The notes below the pieces were generated by a model, which had not been told where the DNA came from, did not search any database, and saw only the letters and a program-made list of their open reading frames with translations. Positions 1 to 8,172 of a DNA stretch of 64,000 bases are shown here, one piece after another; the first letter of the stretch is position 1, and every line of letters starts with the position of its first letter. A program made the translations under genes and the position numbers. Origin of the DNA: Flavobacteriales bacterium (GTDB lineage: Bacteria; Bacteroidota; Bacteroidia; Flavobacteriales_F; PHOS-HE28); the NCBI GenBank assembly GCA_019638085.1, contig JAHBUL010000007.1, forward strand, positions 124,001-188,000, read 5' to 3'.

Positions 1-1374
1 GGGGATATGTATGGCTGCGATGCCTTGGTGGGCGGCACCGCCCATTTGCGTGAAGTTGCCACCAACAAGAAGCGTATCGCCCACTACTTGCAAACTTCTG
101 ATCTGCGCATTACCAGAGGGGATCGGAAAGTCGGACAGCAAGACCCCGGTCGCACCGTCCAGAGCGGCTAAGCCATCGCGGTCCTCCCCACCGAGGGTCG
201 TGAAATCTCCCCCTACCAGGAACGCATCCGCCGTACCTGCGATAGCGCTCACCCTGTTGCCACTCGTGCCGAGCGGCCTCCAATCCATGAGCGCTCCGGT
301 GGCGGCATCCCACGCCATTACGGGCGACTCACCGAAACCGCCCACGAGGACCACATCGCCCGCTACGCCGATGGACTCCGCCAACAGTCCGTTGAGGTTC
401 GTCGGCTCAAATGGCCTGAGGCTGGCGGTCTGCAGGTCCACCGCCGCCGTGCTCATGCGCGGAGCACCGCCCACGCTGTTGAACTGGCCTGTGAAATAAA
501 GTGCACCGTCGTGGGTGGCCATGGCCTTCACGTTCACACTACTGTTACCGTAGGCTACGTTCGCGTTCCACGGCAAGAGTGCCGCCGTAACGGGATCGAA
601 CGCTGCGACCCCTTTGCGTTCTTCAACTCCCGTCAGTGAAATGCCACATGCGAACACCCCGGCGGGTGTGGCCAACACTTGGGCGGGTATGTTACCATCC
701 AAGTCGGGGCTCCATGGCAGCAGATCTCCCGAAGCGATTTCACATGCCGCGATGTAGGGACGCGCTTGGCCATCCACGCTGTCGAAATTCCCGGTCATGT
801 AAAGGCTGCCGTCCATCGCGCTCAAACTGGACACATAATTATTCGCGGCCGGGGTATGGGTAAGCAACTCTCCCGTGCTCACCCGAAAAGCGGCCAAACG
901 CTGCGCGGCAACACCATCCACGGAGGTGAAAAAGCCACCGATGAACAGGGTGTCGCCTGCCCGCTCCATGCAATTCACTACACCTCCCACCTGTGGTGCC
1001 CATGCGGTAAGCGCACCGGATGCATCCACGTGTGCAATGCGTGATCGGAGCATGGTGTCCACCCGCGTGAACTCCCCGGCAATGAACCATCCGCCGGCAC
1101 CGTCTTCCTCCACCGCGTGCACGATACCGTTCGGACGGGGAAAGTCCAAGGACGGCCGCTCACTTTCGAAGTTCATAAGGGCTGCATGAGGCACCGGTGG
1201 CCCAACGGTCCCGAATGAACCGCCAATGAAAAGCATCGAACCATCGTTACTGGCGGCGGTGGCATACACGATGCCCGGGGCTACATCGAAGTCGCGTTGC
1301 ACGGTCTGGGCTTGGCCGTTCTTCGAAAGCAATACTGCGCATAAGGTGACGATGGAAATTACGGTGAGCTTCAT
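1..1374 (-). CDS. Secreted delta-60-repeat (DUF5122-like) beta-propeller protein, partial
   Basis: An open frame starts at an ATG at 1374 and runs off the left edge without a stop, giving 458 visible residues. The N-terminus is a signal peptide (MKLTVIS... ending near GQAQ, residues 1-23). After it come at least seven repeats of about 55-60 residues with the pattern F-hydrophobic-GG-x-F-x-x-V-x-G...hydrophobic-A-hydrophobic-D-x-x-T/S-G-x-hydrophobic-x-x-W-x-P, for example FIAGEFTRVD and FLVGGDFTTLGG. This matches delta-60 (DUF5122) propeller repeats, found in secreted surface proteins of Bacteroidota. The C-terminus, where a T9SS sorting domain would be expected, lies outside the window. The substrate or partner is unknown. 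The frame is absent from lists that require a stop codon. Confidence 0.85.
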   Translation of the reverse strand, partial: MKLTVISIVTLCAVLLSKNGQAQTVQRDFDVAPGIVYATAASNDGSMLFIGGSFGTVGPPVPHAALMNFESERPSLDFPRPNGIVHAVEEDGAGGWFIAGEFTRVDTMLRSRIAHVDASGALTAWAPQVGGVVNCMERAGDTLFIGGFFTSVDGVAAQRLAAFRVSTGELLTHTPAANNYVSSLSAMDGSLYMTGNFDSVDGQARPYIAACEIASGDLLPWSPDLDGNIPAQVLATPAGVFACGISLTGVEERKGVAAFDPVTAALLPWNANVAYGNSSVNVKAMATHDGALYFTGQFNSVGGAPRMSTAAVDLQTASLRPFEPTNLNGLLAESIGVAGDVVLVGGFGESPVMAWDAATGALMDWRPLGTSGNRVSAIAGTADAFLVGGDFTTLGGEDRDGLAALDGATGVLLSDFPIPSGNAQIRSLQVVGDTLLVGGNFTQMGGAAHQGIAAIHIP

Positions 1375-1647
1375 ATCAGTTGGGGTTCGATACTGTTGGT
1401 CGGCGATCAGGAGTTCGTGTCAGGTCCAGAAACAGGAGCACATGTCCGTTCCATCGCCGTAATGTACATGGAATGGCTTGCTCGAAACCTTTGTAAATGC
1501 ATCATGCTCGAGCATTTTTCACCGCTCGGATCACCCGTTCCTGTGAACGGCTCGATCAATTCAACCACCGGCTCGATCCCGCTTCTTGATCAACCAAGCG
1601 CATGTGCGGAAACTGCTGAACGGCGACGAGGAACACGGGTGACCCGC

Positions 1648-1992
1648 TCAATTGGACCACACCGCATACCCCTTGCGCCGCAGCTCCAGCATCAGCCCCT
1701 TCTCCACTTCCAAGGCTTCCGTACGGCTCAGCGGGCCAATGTCCTGGTAGAGGCTGGGGCGCAGGTAGCGGCCGTATTTCTGCACGATGGCGGATGAGAG
1801 CTTCTGTCCTTTCGCATTGCGGTATCCCATCTTGTGCTGCTCGAACCGCTCCTTGGGCGTCCTGCTCGTCTGCCCTACGTAAAGGCATTCCAGCACGCCG
1901 TTGTATTGCGGATTGGCCTCGCGGAATTTGCGGTCCTCGGTGAAGACCTTCCGGCTAAGCTCGATCACGTATACGGTGTGGACGGTGGGCAT
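1648..1992 (-). CDS. Small GIY-YIG-like nuclease domain protein
   Basis: This 114-residue protein starts at MPTVHTVYVIEL (ATG at 1992). Residues 7-12 (VYVIEL) and 38-44 (YVGQTSR) correspond to the first beta strands of the GIY-YIG fold. An ERFEQH segment at 48-53 could supply the helix arginine, and E98 in the EVEKG stretch is a candidate metal ligand. Family members are small nucleases or UvrC/Slx1-like domains. A longer reading from 2217 is possible but adds a low-complexity N-terminus unlike the family. A CACCTTTG element at 2025-2032 resembles the TAnnTTTG promoter motif and favours the shorter start. Function in the cell is unknown, and no partner gene is adjacent. Confidence 0.65.
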   Translation of the reverse strand: MPTVHTVYVIELSRKVFTEDRKFREANPQYNGVLECLYVGQTSRTPKERFEQHKMGYRNAKGQKLSSAIVQKYGRYLRPSLYQDIGPLSRTEALEVEKGLMLELRRKGYAVWSN

Positions 1993-2067
1993 GGTACAAG
2001 GCTTGTCGCGGACCCGCGGACGGCACAAAGGTGCGGTGATCCTTGGGGATGAGCAGGGATGCCCAGC

Positions 2068-2108
2068 ATTTCCGTATCCACGGATCAACACTGAAGATGT
2101 ACGGAAAT
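2068..2108. repeat. Inverted repeat between two minus-strand genes
   Basis: ATTTCCGTA at 2068-2076 is mirrored by TACGGAAAT at 2100-2108, giving a 9 bp stem with a 23-base loop. The loop contains the ATCCACGGATCAACAC type of repeat seen elsewhere in the window (15990-16062, 18961-19170). It lies between the T9SS gene and the GIY-YIG gene and could be a transcription-end hairpin or a mobile repeat. Confidence 0.5.
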
Positions 2109-2249
2109 GACGGACTTGATGGGTACCACAACGGCCGCAACTATTCCATCCCGCCCCCGGGGAACACGATGAAATGCCAGTTGCCAAAGAGCGCAGCAGA
2201 TCCCCCGTTCGTTCCAATACCGGTTCAGGCCGGATGGCTCAACCGGCTC

Positions 2250-3137
2250 TTACTGCTTGTTGAAGCGGATGGTCCTATCCATGCCCTTGGTGCACATCTG
2301 CAGGATGTAACTGCCTGTGGCAAGATCGTTGGTCTGCAGCTGTTGCAGCTCCACGCTGTTGAAGGTGCCCGTGCGCAAGGTGCGGCCCTGCATGTCAGTG
2401 ATCTTCCATGCGGCATCCAGCGCGCCTTCCACCAGCAAATGGTCGGTGCAAGGGTTGGGATATACCTGCACCGCAGGCCGGTCCGCAGCATCCGAGATGC
2501 CCACGTTGCCCGGTACGAAGACCAGCGTGCTGTTGCCATCGGCGATCACAAGCGGATAGAGGGGTGAGGTGTTCCACAGGAGCACATCATCTTCCGTGCT
2601 CACCACTTTGGCAATATCCGCAAAAGTGCCCAGCGGGGTAATGGCCGTACCGTGGCCGGTGTAGCTCCATGTTACCGAGGCGGGGCCGTCCATATCCGTA
2701 TAGCTGTCGGTGAAGCTCTGTGCCAGGCTCATGGGGAACTGGAGGACGCGCTTGGGGTCGGTGTAATTGTTGGTTTCACTGGGTACGTCATCGGCGACCA
2801 CTTCAATGCCACTGGCGGAGATGTTCAGGTACACGTAATCAGTCGCCGTTCCTGTAAGGGCTTGCACCCAAACCCAGTTGGCGCTGGGGTAGGTTGCGGC
2901 GTAAGGCGTATTGGTGGACGTGACAAAATCCAACACCCCCACGGGCTGCACCGTAATGGTGCTGAGGTCCCATGTCTGGTTGGCACCGTCAGAGGGTTCG
3001 GTGGCGCTGCCCGGGGCGGTCACCATATACATGTCCAGATGTATACCACCGGAAGCGATCATGCTTTGCTGAAGGGTCACTTGGGCCTGGAGCATGGCGG
3101 TGAGCAGGATGGCAAAAAATGTAACTGTTGGTTTCAT
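2250..3137 (-). CDS. Secreted protein with T9SS type A sorting domain
   Basis: The 295-residue product starts at MKPTVTFFAILL (ATG at 3137), giving a clean signal peptide cut near LQAQ. The central region (about 20-215) has no family I recognise. The last 75 residues carry the type IX secretion C-terminal signal: VQVYPNPCTDHLLVEG, then W-K-I-T-D-x-x-G-R-x-L, then L-x-x-G-S-Y-I-L-Q. It should therefore be exported through the T9SS and either released or anchored at the cell surface. The longer reading from 3191 places 18 polar residues before the signal peptide and is less likely. The gene is monocistronic between unrelated genes on the same strand. Confidence 0.85.
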   Translation of the reverse strand: MKPTVTFFAILLTAMLQAQVTLQQSMIASGGIHLDMYMVTAPGSATEPSDGANQTWDLSTITVQPVGVLDFVTSTNTPYAATYPSANWVWVQALTGTATDYVYLNISASGIEVVADDVPSETNNYTDPKRVLQFPMSLAQSFTDSYTDMDGPASVTWSYTGHGTAITPLGTFADIAKVVSTEDDVLLWNTSPLYPLVIADGNSTLVFVPGNVGISDAADRPAVQVYPNPCTDHLLVEGALDAAWKITDMQGRTLRTGTFNSVELQQLQTNDLATGSYILQMCTKGMDRTIRFNKQ

Positions 3138-3219
3138 GTTGTGGTGCTTTGTTATGCAGCAAAACTCCGGCAATGCCATCGCCCGTGCCATACCACTTTC
3201 ATGTGAAATTGCTACCGCC

Positions 3220-3858
3220 CTAGCGGGGATAGAGCTTGTTCAGCGCATCGGTGCGCGAGCTCACCTGCAGCTTTTCGTAGAGGTTGCGGACATGGGTGCG
3301 CACCGTGTCGATGCTCAAGTGCAGGTCGTCGGCGATCTCCTTGTAGCGTTGGCCCTTGGCCAGTTCCTCCAGCACCTGGCGTTCCCGTTCGGTGAGCAGT
3401 TCGAATTCCTTGGGCTGCTTCCGCGGCTTGGCGAAGCTGGCGATCACGCGCCGTGCGATCCCCGGGCCCATAGGCGAGCCACCCGCGTGCAGGACCTTCA
3501 GGGCCTCCAGCACCTGCGGCGGACGCGCATCCTTCAGCAGGTAGCCGGTGGCACCGGCACACAGCGCGCTGAACAGGCTTTCATCATCATCCTGCACGGT
3601 GCATACCAGCACCTGCGTCACGGTGGGCCTTTCCTTGATCCGGCGGATGCATTCGATGCCACTGATCCCCGGCAGATTCAGGTCCATGATCACCACGTCC
3701 GGCGGTGACCGGAACACGTGCGCGAGGTATTCCTCCGCGCTGGCGAAGGACCCGCATACCGCGATGCCCGGATCGGCCTGCAAGGTTTCCTCGAACGCCT
3801 CGCGCAAGATGCCGTCGTCCTCCACGATCGCCACCGCAATGATCCCCTGCTCACTCAT
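3220..3858 (-). CDS. NarL/FixJ-type response regulator
   Basis: This 212-residue regulator has a receiver domain (residues 6-125) with the acidic pair E13-D14-D15, phosphoacceptor D59 in VIMDLNLPG and the conserved lysine in GYLLKDA. A LuxR-type helix-turn-helix follows (about 147-210: LTERERQVLEELAKGQ, IADDLHLSIDTVRTHV). Its start MSEQGIIAVAIVEDD (ATG at 3858) overlaps the stop region of the upstream histidine kinase by 8 bp, so the two are translated as a pair and almost certainly form one two-component system. Target genes cannot be read from the sequence. A longer frame to 4014 only reads back into the kinase gene. Confidence 0.93.
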   Translation of the reverse strand: MSEQGIIAVAIVEDDGILREAFEETLQADPGIAVCGSFASAEEYLAHVFRSPPDVVIMDLNLPGISGIECIRRIKERPTVTQVLVCTVQDDDESLFSALCAGATGYLLKDARPPQVLEALKVLHAGGSPMGPGIARRVIASFAKPRKQPKEFELLTERERQVLEELAKGQRYKEIADDLHLSIDTVRTHVRNLYEKLQVSSRTDALNKLYPR

Positions 3859-6847
3859 CCAGGCACGAAGGTCGGCCAAAGACGCGGACCTCCGTTCCCC
3901 CGCCTTCGCGATCGGTCCGCTCGAATTGCGCATGTACTTCCTCGGCGCGTTGGCGCATGTTCCCGCTGCCCTGTCCACCGCCCTGCACTCCCCCCGCCCC
4001 AAGACCCACGCCATCGTCGCTTACGGTGAAGAGGAAGCTGTCCCCCTCCATGCGCCACATCAGCGTGATGTTCCGGGCTCCGCTGTACTTGCGCGCATTG
4101 TGCAGGGCCTCACGGCCGATCAGCATCAGGTTGCGGCGGAAGGCGCCTCCGATGGACGTGGCAGGCAGCGGGTCCGGGAAGTCGCAGCGCACCGTGGCAT
4201 CGCCGTCCTCGAAGAGGTCCTGCGCGAATTCACGAAGGCGGATCAAGAGCAGGTCCAGCGTGCCGTTGCGCGGATCGTTCATCCACACCACGTCGCGCAG
4301 GTTGTCCAGCAGTTCGCTGCTGATGGCCTCCATCTTCTCGAAGCGCGACTCGGCATCGGTGACGCGCTTGGGCGAACGCGCCAGGGCGGCCACGCGGGCC
4401 AGACCGCTGCCCACGTCGTCATGGATGTCCTTGGCGAGGCGGGTGCGCAGGCGCAACTCCTTCATCTCCTGTTCCGCCGCAGCCAACCGGGCACGCATCC
4501 GCTTGCGGTAGGCCAATGCCCACAGCCATGCCATGATCGCGATCAGCACAGCGGACAGCAGGGCGATGAACCACGGCGCGGCCCAGAACGGGCGCAGCAC
4601 CTTCACTGTCAGCAGCGTTCTTGCCGGTCCTTCCACGCCATCGCCGTTGATGCCGATCACCTCCAGAGTGAAGGAACCCGCAGGCACGTTGTTCAGTTCG
4701 ATGGGCACCGTGGATGCCGCCGTGGTCCACTCCTCGCGGTAACCCGGCATGCGCCACCTGTAGCGGTTGCGCTCCGGCGCGGAGATCTCCAGTACGGCCA
4801 GTTCGATGCGCAGCGTGTTGCGCGGATAGGGCAGGTCCACCGCCATGGCCCCTTCCCCCGTGGGCAAGGGGATGGCGGCCTTCGCATCGGACAAGGCCAC
4901 GGGCAGCACCATCGGTACGTCCCGGTCCGTTGGGATGGATCGCGGGTCGAAGTGGTTGAAGCCGTTGACCCCGCCGAAGTACAGCTGCCCACTGGCGGAG
5001 CGGAAGTGCGCATGGCTGTTGTACTCCTTGCTCTGCAGGCCGTCCGCCGTGCTGAAGTTGAGGAAGCTTTCCGTGCGCGGATCGAAGCGGCACAGGCCGT
5101 TGTTGCTGCTGATCCACCAGCTGCCGTCGCCGCCGGATTCCATGCCGTAGAGGAACTGGTCCGGCAGACCGTCGTGTACGGTGTAGCGTCGCAGGATCCG
5201 CAGGTTGGCCCGCTCCAGCAGGAACAGTCCGTCGTTGGTGCAGGCCCATAGCCGGTCGCCGTCCTCGTGCAGATCGGTGAGGCGAAGCAACTGTAGGCTA
5301 TCGGACGCACCGAAGGGTGAAGGCAGGCGCTCCTCCCCGGAGAACACCGTGATCGGCAAGGCATCGCCGCTCATCCAATAGCGGCCCAGCCCGTCCTGGA
5401 GCAGCACCGCAGGCATGTTGTGCGCGTCGCGGATGGCGGTGAACGCTGCGTTCATCCGTTCCATCGCGAAGCGCACGGGGCCGCTGCCGGGGAGCAGGCG
5501 CTCGGGTGCTTTGCACGTGGAGATCCGCCAGAGCTCACCGCTTTGTAACCGCACCATGCGATCGCCGCAGGTGCCGATGTGCTGATGCACCACCTGCCCG
5601 GTGCGCGGGTCCACGCAACGGATCGCCGGCCCTTCCTGCATCCAGATCCTATCCTCCCCATCGCTCAGCGGAGTGCCGTGGTTGCTCGTGGGGTGGAAGG
5701 TCCGTGCATCCATCGGTGCGGGGCCGAGCGTGCCCGCGCGCTCATCGAACAGCGCCGATCCGCCCTGGTAGAAGTTCACCAGCACGCGGTGTGCATCCCA
5801 CTGTGCGAAGCCGCGCACGAACCAGGAGGCCGGCTCCCAAGGCAGGCCCTGACCCGGCATCATGCGGCCCACCTTGATCCGCTGTGGTGCGATCTTGAAC
5901 ACCCCCTTGCCATCGGTGCCCACCCAGGTGTTGCCCTGCCGGTCGAATGCGATCGCCGTGATGGTCAATGGCCGTTGGCCGGGCGGCAGCAAGGGGTAGC
6001 GCTGCACGATGTTCAACGCGCTGTCCAGCACCACCACGCCATGGCCGGAGATCCCCAGCCACACCTTCCCGTCCGGCGCACGCTCGGCGTGCTTGACGCC
6101 GGGGTGTCCGCGCAACAGGCCATCCAGTTCCGCCGGGAAGGACACCGGCCGGTACTGCCCATCCATGCGGTACGATGCGTATTGGCCGAAAAGCAACCAG
6201 CCCTTGCCTTCCCGAATGATGGAGCTGATCTCGCTCGTGATATCCATCGGCAGCTTGATGGCGGTGGACGTTCGATCCCGGATGCGTGATACGGCCAGCG
6301 TGTCGTGACCCTGGAACTGGTAGATCGTGCGGCCATCGTCCTCCACGCGGTGGGTGTACGAATCCCAATGCCCGGTGGGCCAGCGGTGCGTGCCCTGTTC
6401 ATCGATCCGCAGGAATTCCTTCAGCAAGGGCGAGTAGAAGAGGCTGCCCTCGGGGCGCACATCGAACACCTGCCAACAGCCGTCCGGCTCGCCTACGCGG
6501 ATGTGCTCGAAGCGGCCGGTGCGGCGGTCCAAGCGGTCCAAGCCGGAGCGTGTGCCCACCCACAGGTGGTGCGCATCGGCCTCGGCCAAACCCCAGATCC
6601 GGTTGTTGGAGAGGCTGGTGCTGTCCTGCCCATCGTTCTTGTACACCACGAAGTGCTGGCCATCGAAGCGGGCCAGTCCATCGCCGGTGCCGAGCCAGAT
6701 GAAGCCATCACTGTCCTGCACCACATGGTTCACCATGCTCTGCGGCAGGCCCTGGTCCACGTCGTAGCGCGTCACCTCCACCTGCTGCGCCCAGAGCGCG
6801 GGAGCAAGCCAGCACGCGAGAAGGACGGTGAGATGGGCGCGGTGCAT
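3851..6847 (-). CDS. Propeller-sensor histidine kinase (Reg_prop / Y_Y_Y / HisKA_3)
   Basis: The 998-residue membrane sensor kinase starts at MHRAHLTVLLACW (ATG at 6847), giving a signal peptide ending near ALWAQ. The periplasmic part (about 20-660) is made of Reg_prop repeats such as GFIWLGTGDGLARFDG, LWVGTRSGLDRLD and WWISSNNGLCRFDP, expected to form two beta-propellers. A Y_Y_Y immunoglobulin-like domain (about 670-745) and one transmembrane helix (about 750-775) follow. The cytoplasmic part has a HisKA_3 dimerisation helix with phosphoacceptor H809 in DIHDDVGSG and an ATPase domain with N box REALHNARKYS and G1 box SDDGVGLG. The architecture is common in Bacteroidota and usually senses extracellular polymers. 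It is not a hybrid kinase: the regulator is a separate overlapping gene. The ligand is unknown. Confidence 0.93.
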   Translation of the reverse strand: MHRAHLTVLLACWLAPALWAQQVEVTRYDVDQGLPQSMVNHVVQDSDGFIWLGTGDGLARFDGQHFVVYKNDGQDSTSLSNNRIWGLAEADAHHLWVGTRSGLDRLDRRTGRFEHIRVGEPDGCWQVFDVRPEGSLFYSPLLKEFLRIDEQGTHRWPTGHWDSYTHRVEDDGRTIYQFQGHDTLAVSRIRDRTSTAIKLPMDITSEISSIIREGKGWLLFGQYASYRMDGQYRPVSFPAELDGLLRGHPGVKHAERAPDGKVWLGISGHGVVVLDSALNIVQRYPLLPPGQRPLTITAIAFDRQGNTWVGTDGKGVFKIAPQRIKVGRMMPGQGLPWEPASWFVRGFAQWDAHRVLVNFYQGGSALFDERAGTLGPAPMDARTFHPTSNHGTPLSDGEDRIWMQEGPAIRCVDPRTGQVVHQHIGTCGDRMVRLQSGELWRISTCKAPERLLPGSGPVRFAMERMNAAFTAIRDAHNMPAVLLQDGLGRYWMSGDALPITVFSGEERLPSPFGASDSLQLLRLTDLHEDGDRLWACTNDGLFLLERANLRILRRYTVHDGLPDQFLYGMESGGDGSWWISSNNGLCRFDPRTESFLNFSTADGLQSKEYNSHAHFRSASGQLYFGGVNGFNHFDPRSIPTDRDVPMVLPVALSDAKAAIPLPTGEGAMAVDLPYPRNTLRIELAVLEISAPERNRYRWRMPGYREEWTTAASTVPIELNNVPAGSFTLEVIGINGDGVEGPARTLLTVKVLRPFWAAPWFIALLSAVLIAIMAWLWALAYRKRMRARLAAAEQEMKELRLRTRLAKDIHDDVGSGLARVAALARSPKRVTDAESRFEKMEAISSELLDNLRDVVWMNDPRNGTLDLLLIRLREFAQDLFEDGDATVRCDFPDPLPATSIGGAFRRNLMLIGREALHNARKYSGARNITLMWRMEGDSFLFTVSDDGVGLGAGGVQGGGQGSGNMRQRAEEVHAQFERTDREGGGTEVRVFGRPSCLDE

Positions 6848-6952
6848 GCGTTGCGAAGGTCGGTGATGGAGGGGTTGTGGATCGCACTTTTTACTCCTTC
6901 CAACAGGATGCTTGCGCATTGATCCATTATGCGATGAGCACAAGAACGACCA

Positions 6953-7384
6953 TCAACGGCGCACCACGGTCCGCACACCGGCGCTTCGGACATAGGCCAG
7001 CAAAGCCAGCACCAGTACCACACCCATCAGGCCCTCCCAAACTTCGCCACCGGCGGCACGGACCACATCACCCAGTATGTTCACCACGAGGATGCCCTGC
7101 ACTAGCCACCATGCCCAGCGGCGGCTCCGCCACCAGCCCGCTGCTGCGATGGCCATCATGATGACCAGAACCAGAAAGCCCGCACCAGCCATCATCCGGT
7201 GTTGCAGAAGTCGGATATACTCTTCCGGCTTCACCGCCCAGATGCCATCCACTGCAGTGCCGGGGAAGAACAATGTGATCACGGTTGCCGCCAGCACGGA
7301 GGTGGAGAGCACGAGGAAGACCCCGACCAAGCGAACGCCCAAGGTTTGCTTCACGGCGGCTTGTTGGGTGGCGGACATCGGCAT
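6953..7384 (-). CDS. Small integral membrane protein, four predicted helices
   Basis: The 143-residue protein has four hydrophobic stretches: about 17-40 (LVGVFLVLSTSVLAATVITLF), 66-85, 93-110 and 118-135. A soluble loop of about 25 residues containing AVDGIWAVKPEEYIRLLQ lies between helices 1 and 2. Charged residues (WWRSRRW) follow helix 2. I do not recognise the family. MSATQQA at 7378 is an equally good start. It lies between the two-component system and a cupin gene on the same strand, with about 100 bp on each side, so an operon is not evident. Confidence 0.7.
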   Translation of the reverse strand: MPMSATQQAAVKQTLGVRLVGVFLVLSTSVLAATVITLFFPGTAVDGIWAVKPEEYIRLLQHRMMAGAGFLVLVIMMAIAAAGWWRSRRWAWWLVQGILVVNILGDVVRAAGGEVWEGLMGVVLVLALLAYVRSAGVRTVVRR

Positions 7385-7503
7385 GGGGATGATTGAACAG
7401 CCTTCGCGGGGTATTCACCTCCTGACGTGGAGGAAGCTGAAAAGTAGCCGTTCCACTCATAAAGGTGTCCACCGTTTGGCGTGCAAAAGCGGGGCACGAA
7501 TGC

Positions 7504-8064
7504 TCACTCCGGCCGCAGCGGCGGACCCACCACCTCCATGCCATGCGCTGCGAAAACGCGGGCCACTTCTTCTTTGGCGGGTGGCGCAGTCCACGTTGTG
7601 GTCTCCCGGAAGAAGCCTTCCATGTCGCCCGCAGGCTGGTACACCACCAGCATGCGCGCATGTTCGGTGAGTTGAATGAAAGCATGCGCCACGCCGCGCG
7701 GCAAAAAGATCGTGTCCCCTGCGGCACCCATGAGGCGTTGATCACCGACCTGAAAGCGGTACTCCCCTTCCAGCACATGGAAGAACTCGTCCTGTCCCGG
7801 ATGGATGTGAAGTGGCGGGCCACCGTTGGGGCTTTGGCCGATCTGCTCAAATACCGCCATGCCGCCGTCGGTATCAGCGCGACCCACTTTCATATCGAGC
7901 GTGTTCGCTGTTACGCCCTTCATCTTGAAGTGCTCGCCGTTGCGCGTTTCCCCGGAAGCCACCTTATATCCCTTGGTCAACGGGAACACAAGGCGTTCGC
8001 CCTTGGCGAAAAAGGCCAGCGCACCGGTGGCCAGCGAGGTGAGCAGAAATCGTTTGCGATCCAT
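7504..8064 (-). CDS. Cupin domain protein with N-terminal export-like segment
   Basis: This 186-residue protein starts at MDRKRFLLTSLATGALAFF (ATG at 8064), whose basic start and hydrophobic stretch suggest a signal sequence or membrane anchor. A single cupin barrel follows. Motif 1 is LHIHPGQDEFFHVLEGEYRF, with metal ligands H-x-H and E, and motif 2 is GDTIFLPRGVAHAF. The fold binds a metal and often acts as a dioxygenase, isomerase or small-molecule binder; the substrate is not evident. The frame remains open to 8157, but that start adds a stretch with no family resemblance. A TATCTTTC element at 8084-8091 fits the Bacteroidota -7 motif and supports the short start. Confidence 0.85.
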   Translation of the reverse strand: MDRKRFLLTSLATGALAFFAKGERLVFPLTKGYKVASGETRNGEHFKMKGVTANTLDMKVGRADTDGGMAVFEQIGQSPNGGPPLHIHPGQDEFFHVLEGEYRFQVGDQRLMGAAGDTIFLPRGVAHAFIQLTEHARMLVVYQPAGDMEGFFRETTTWTAPPAKEEVARVFAAHGMEVVGPPLRPE

Positions 8065-8083
8065 GGGGAGGGGTTTGGTAAGG

Positions 8084-8091
8084 GAAAGATA
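8084..8091 (-). promoter_or_regulatory. Putative -7 promoter element of the cupin gene
   Basis: On the minus strand this reads TATCTTTC, one mismatch from TAnnTTTG, and lies 19 bases upstream of the ATG at 8064 in the divergent gap before the T9SS type B gene. Confidence 0.45.
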
Positions 8092-8172
8092 GCGCCGGAA
8101 TCTGCCGTGCATCACTTCAATATCCTCAGGCAGCGTTCCATTGCCGGAGCGCGTCATTACCAGTATACACCG

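Noticed and set aside
1495..1525. Terminator at the ATGCTCGAGCAT palindrome followed by T residues
   Set aside because: The stem is a 12 bp palindrome with no loop bases and only five T, and neither flanking gene ends there on the plus strand; support is too weak.
3548..5251. 567-residue plus-strand open frame
   Set aside because: It lies antisense to the histidine kinase and regulator genes, whose domains are complete. Its translation has no domain and the composition of a GC-rich shadow frame.
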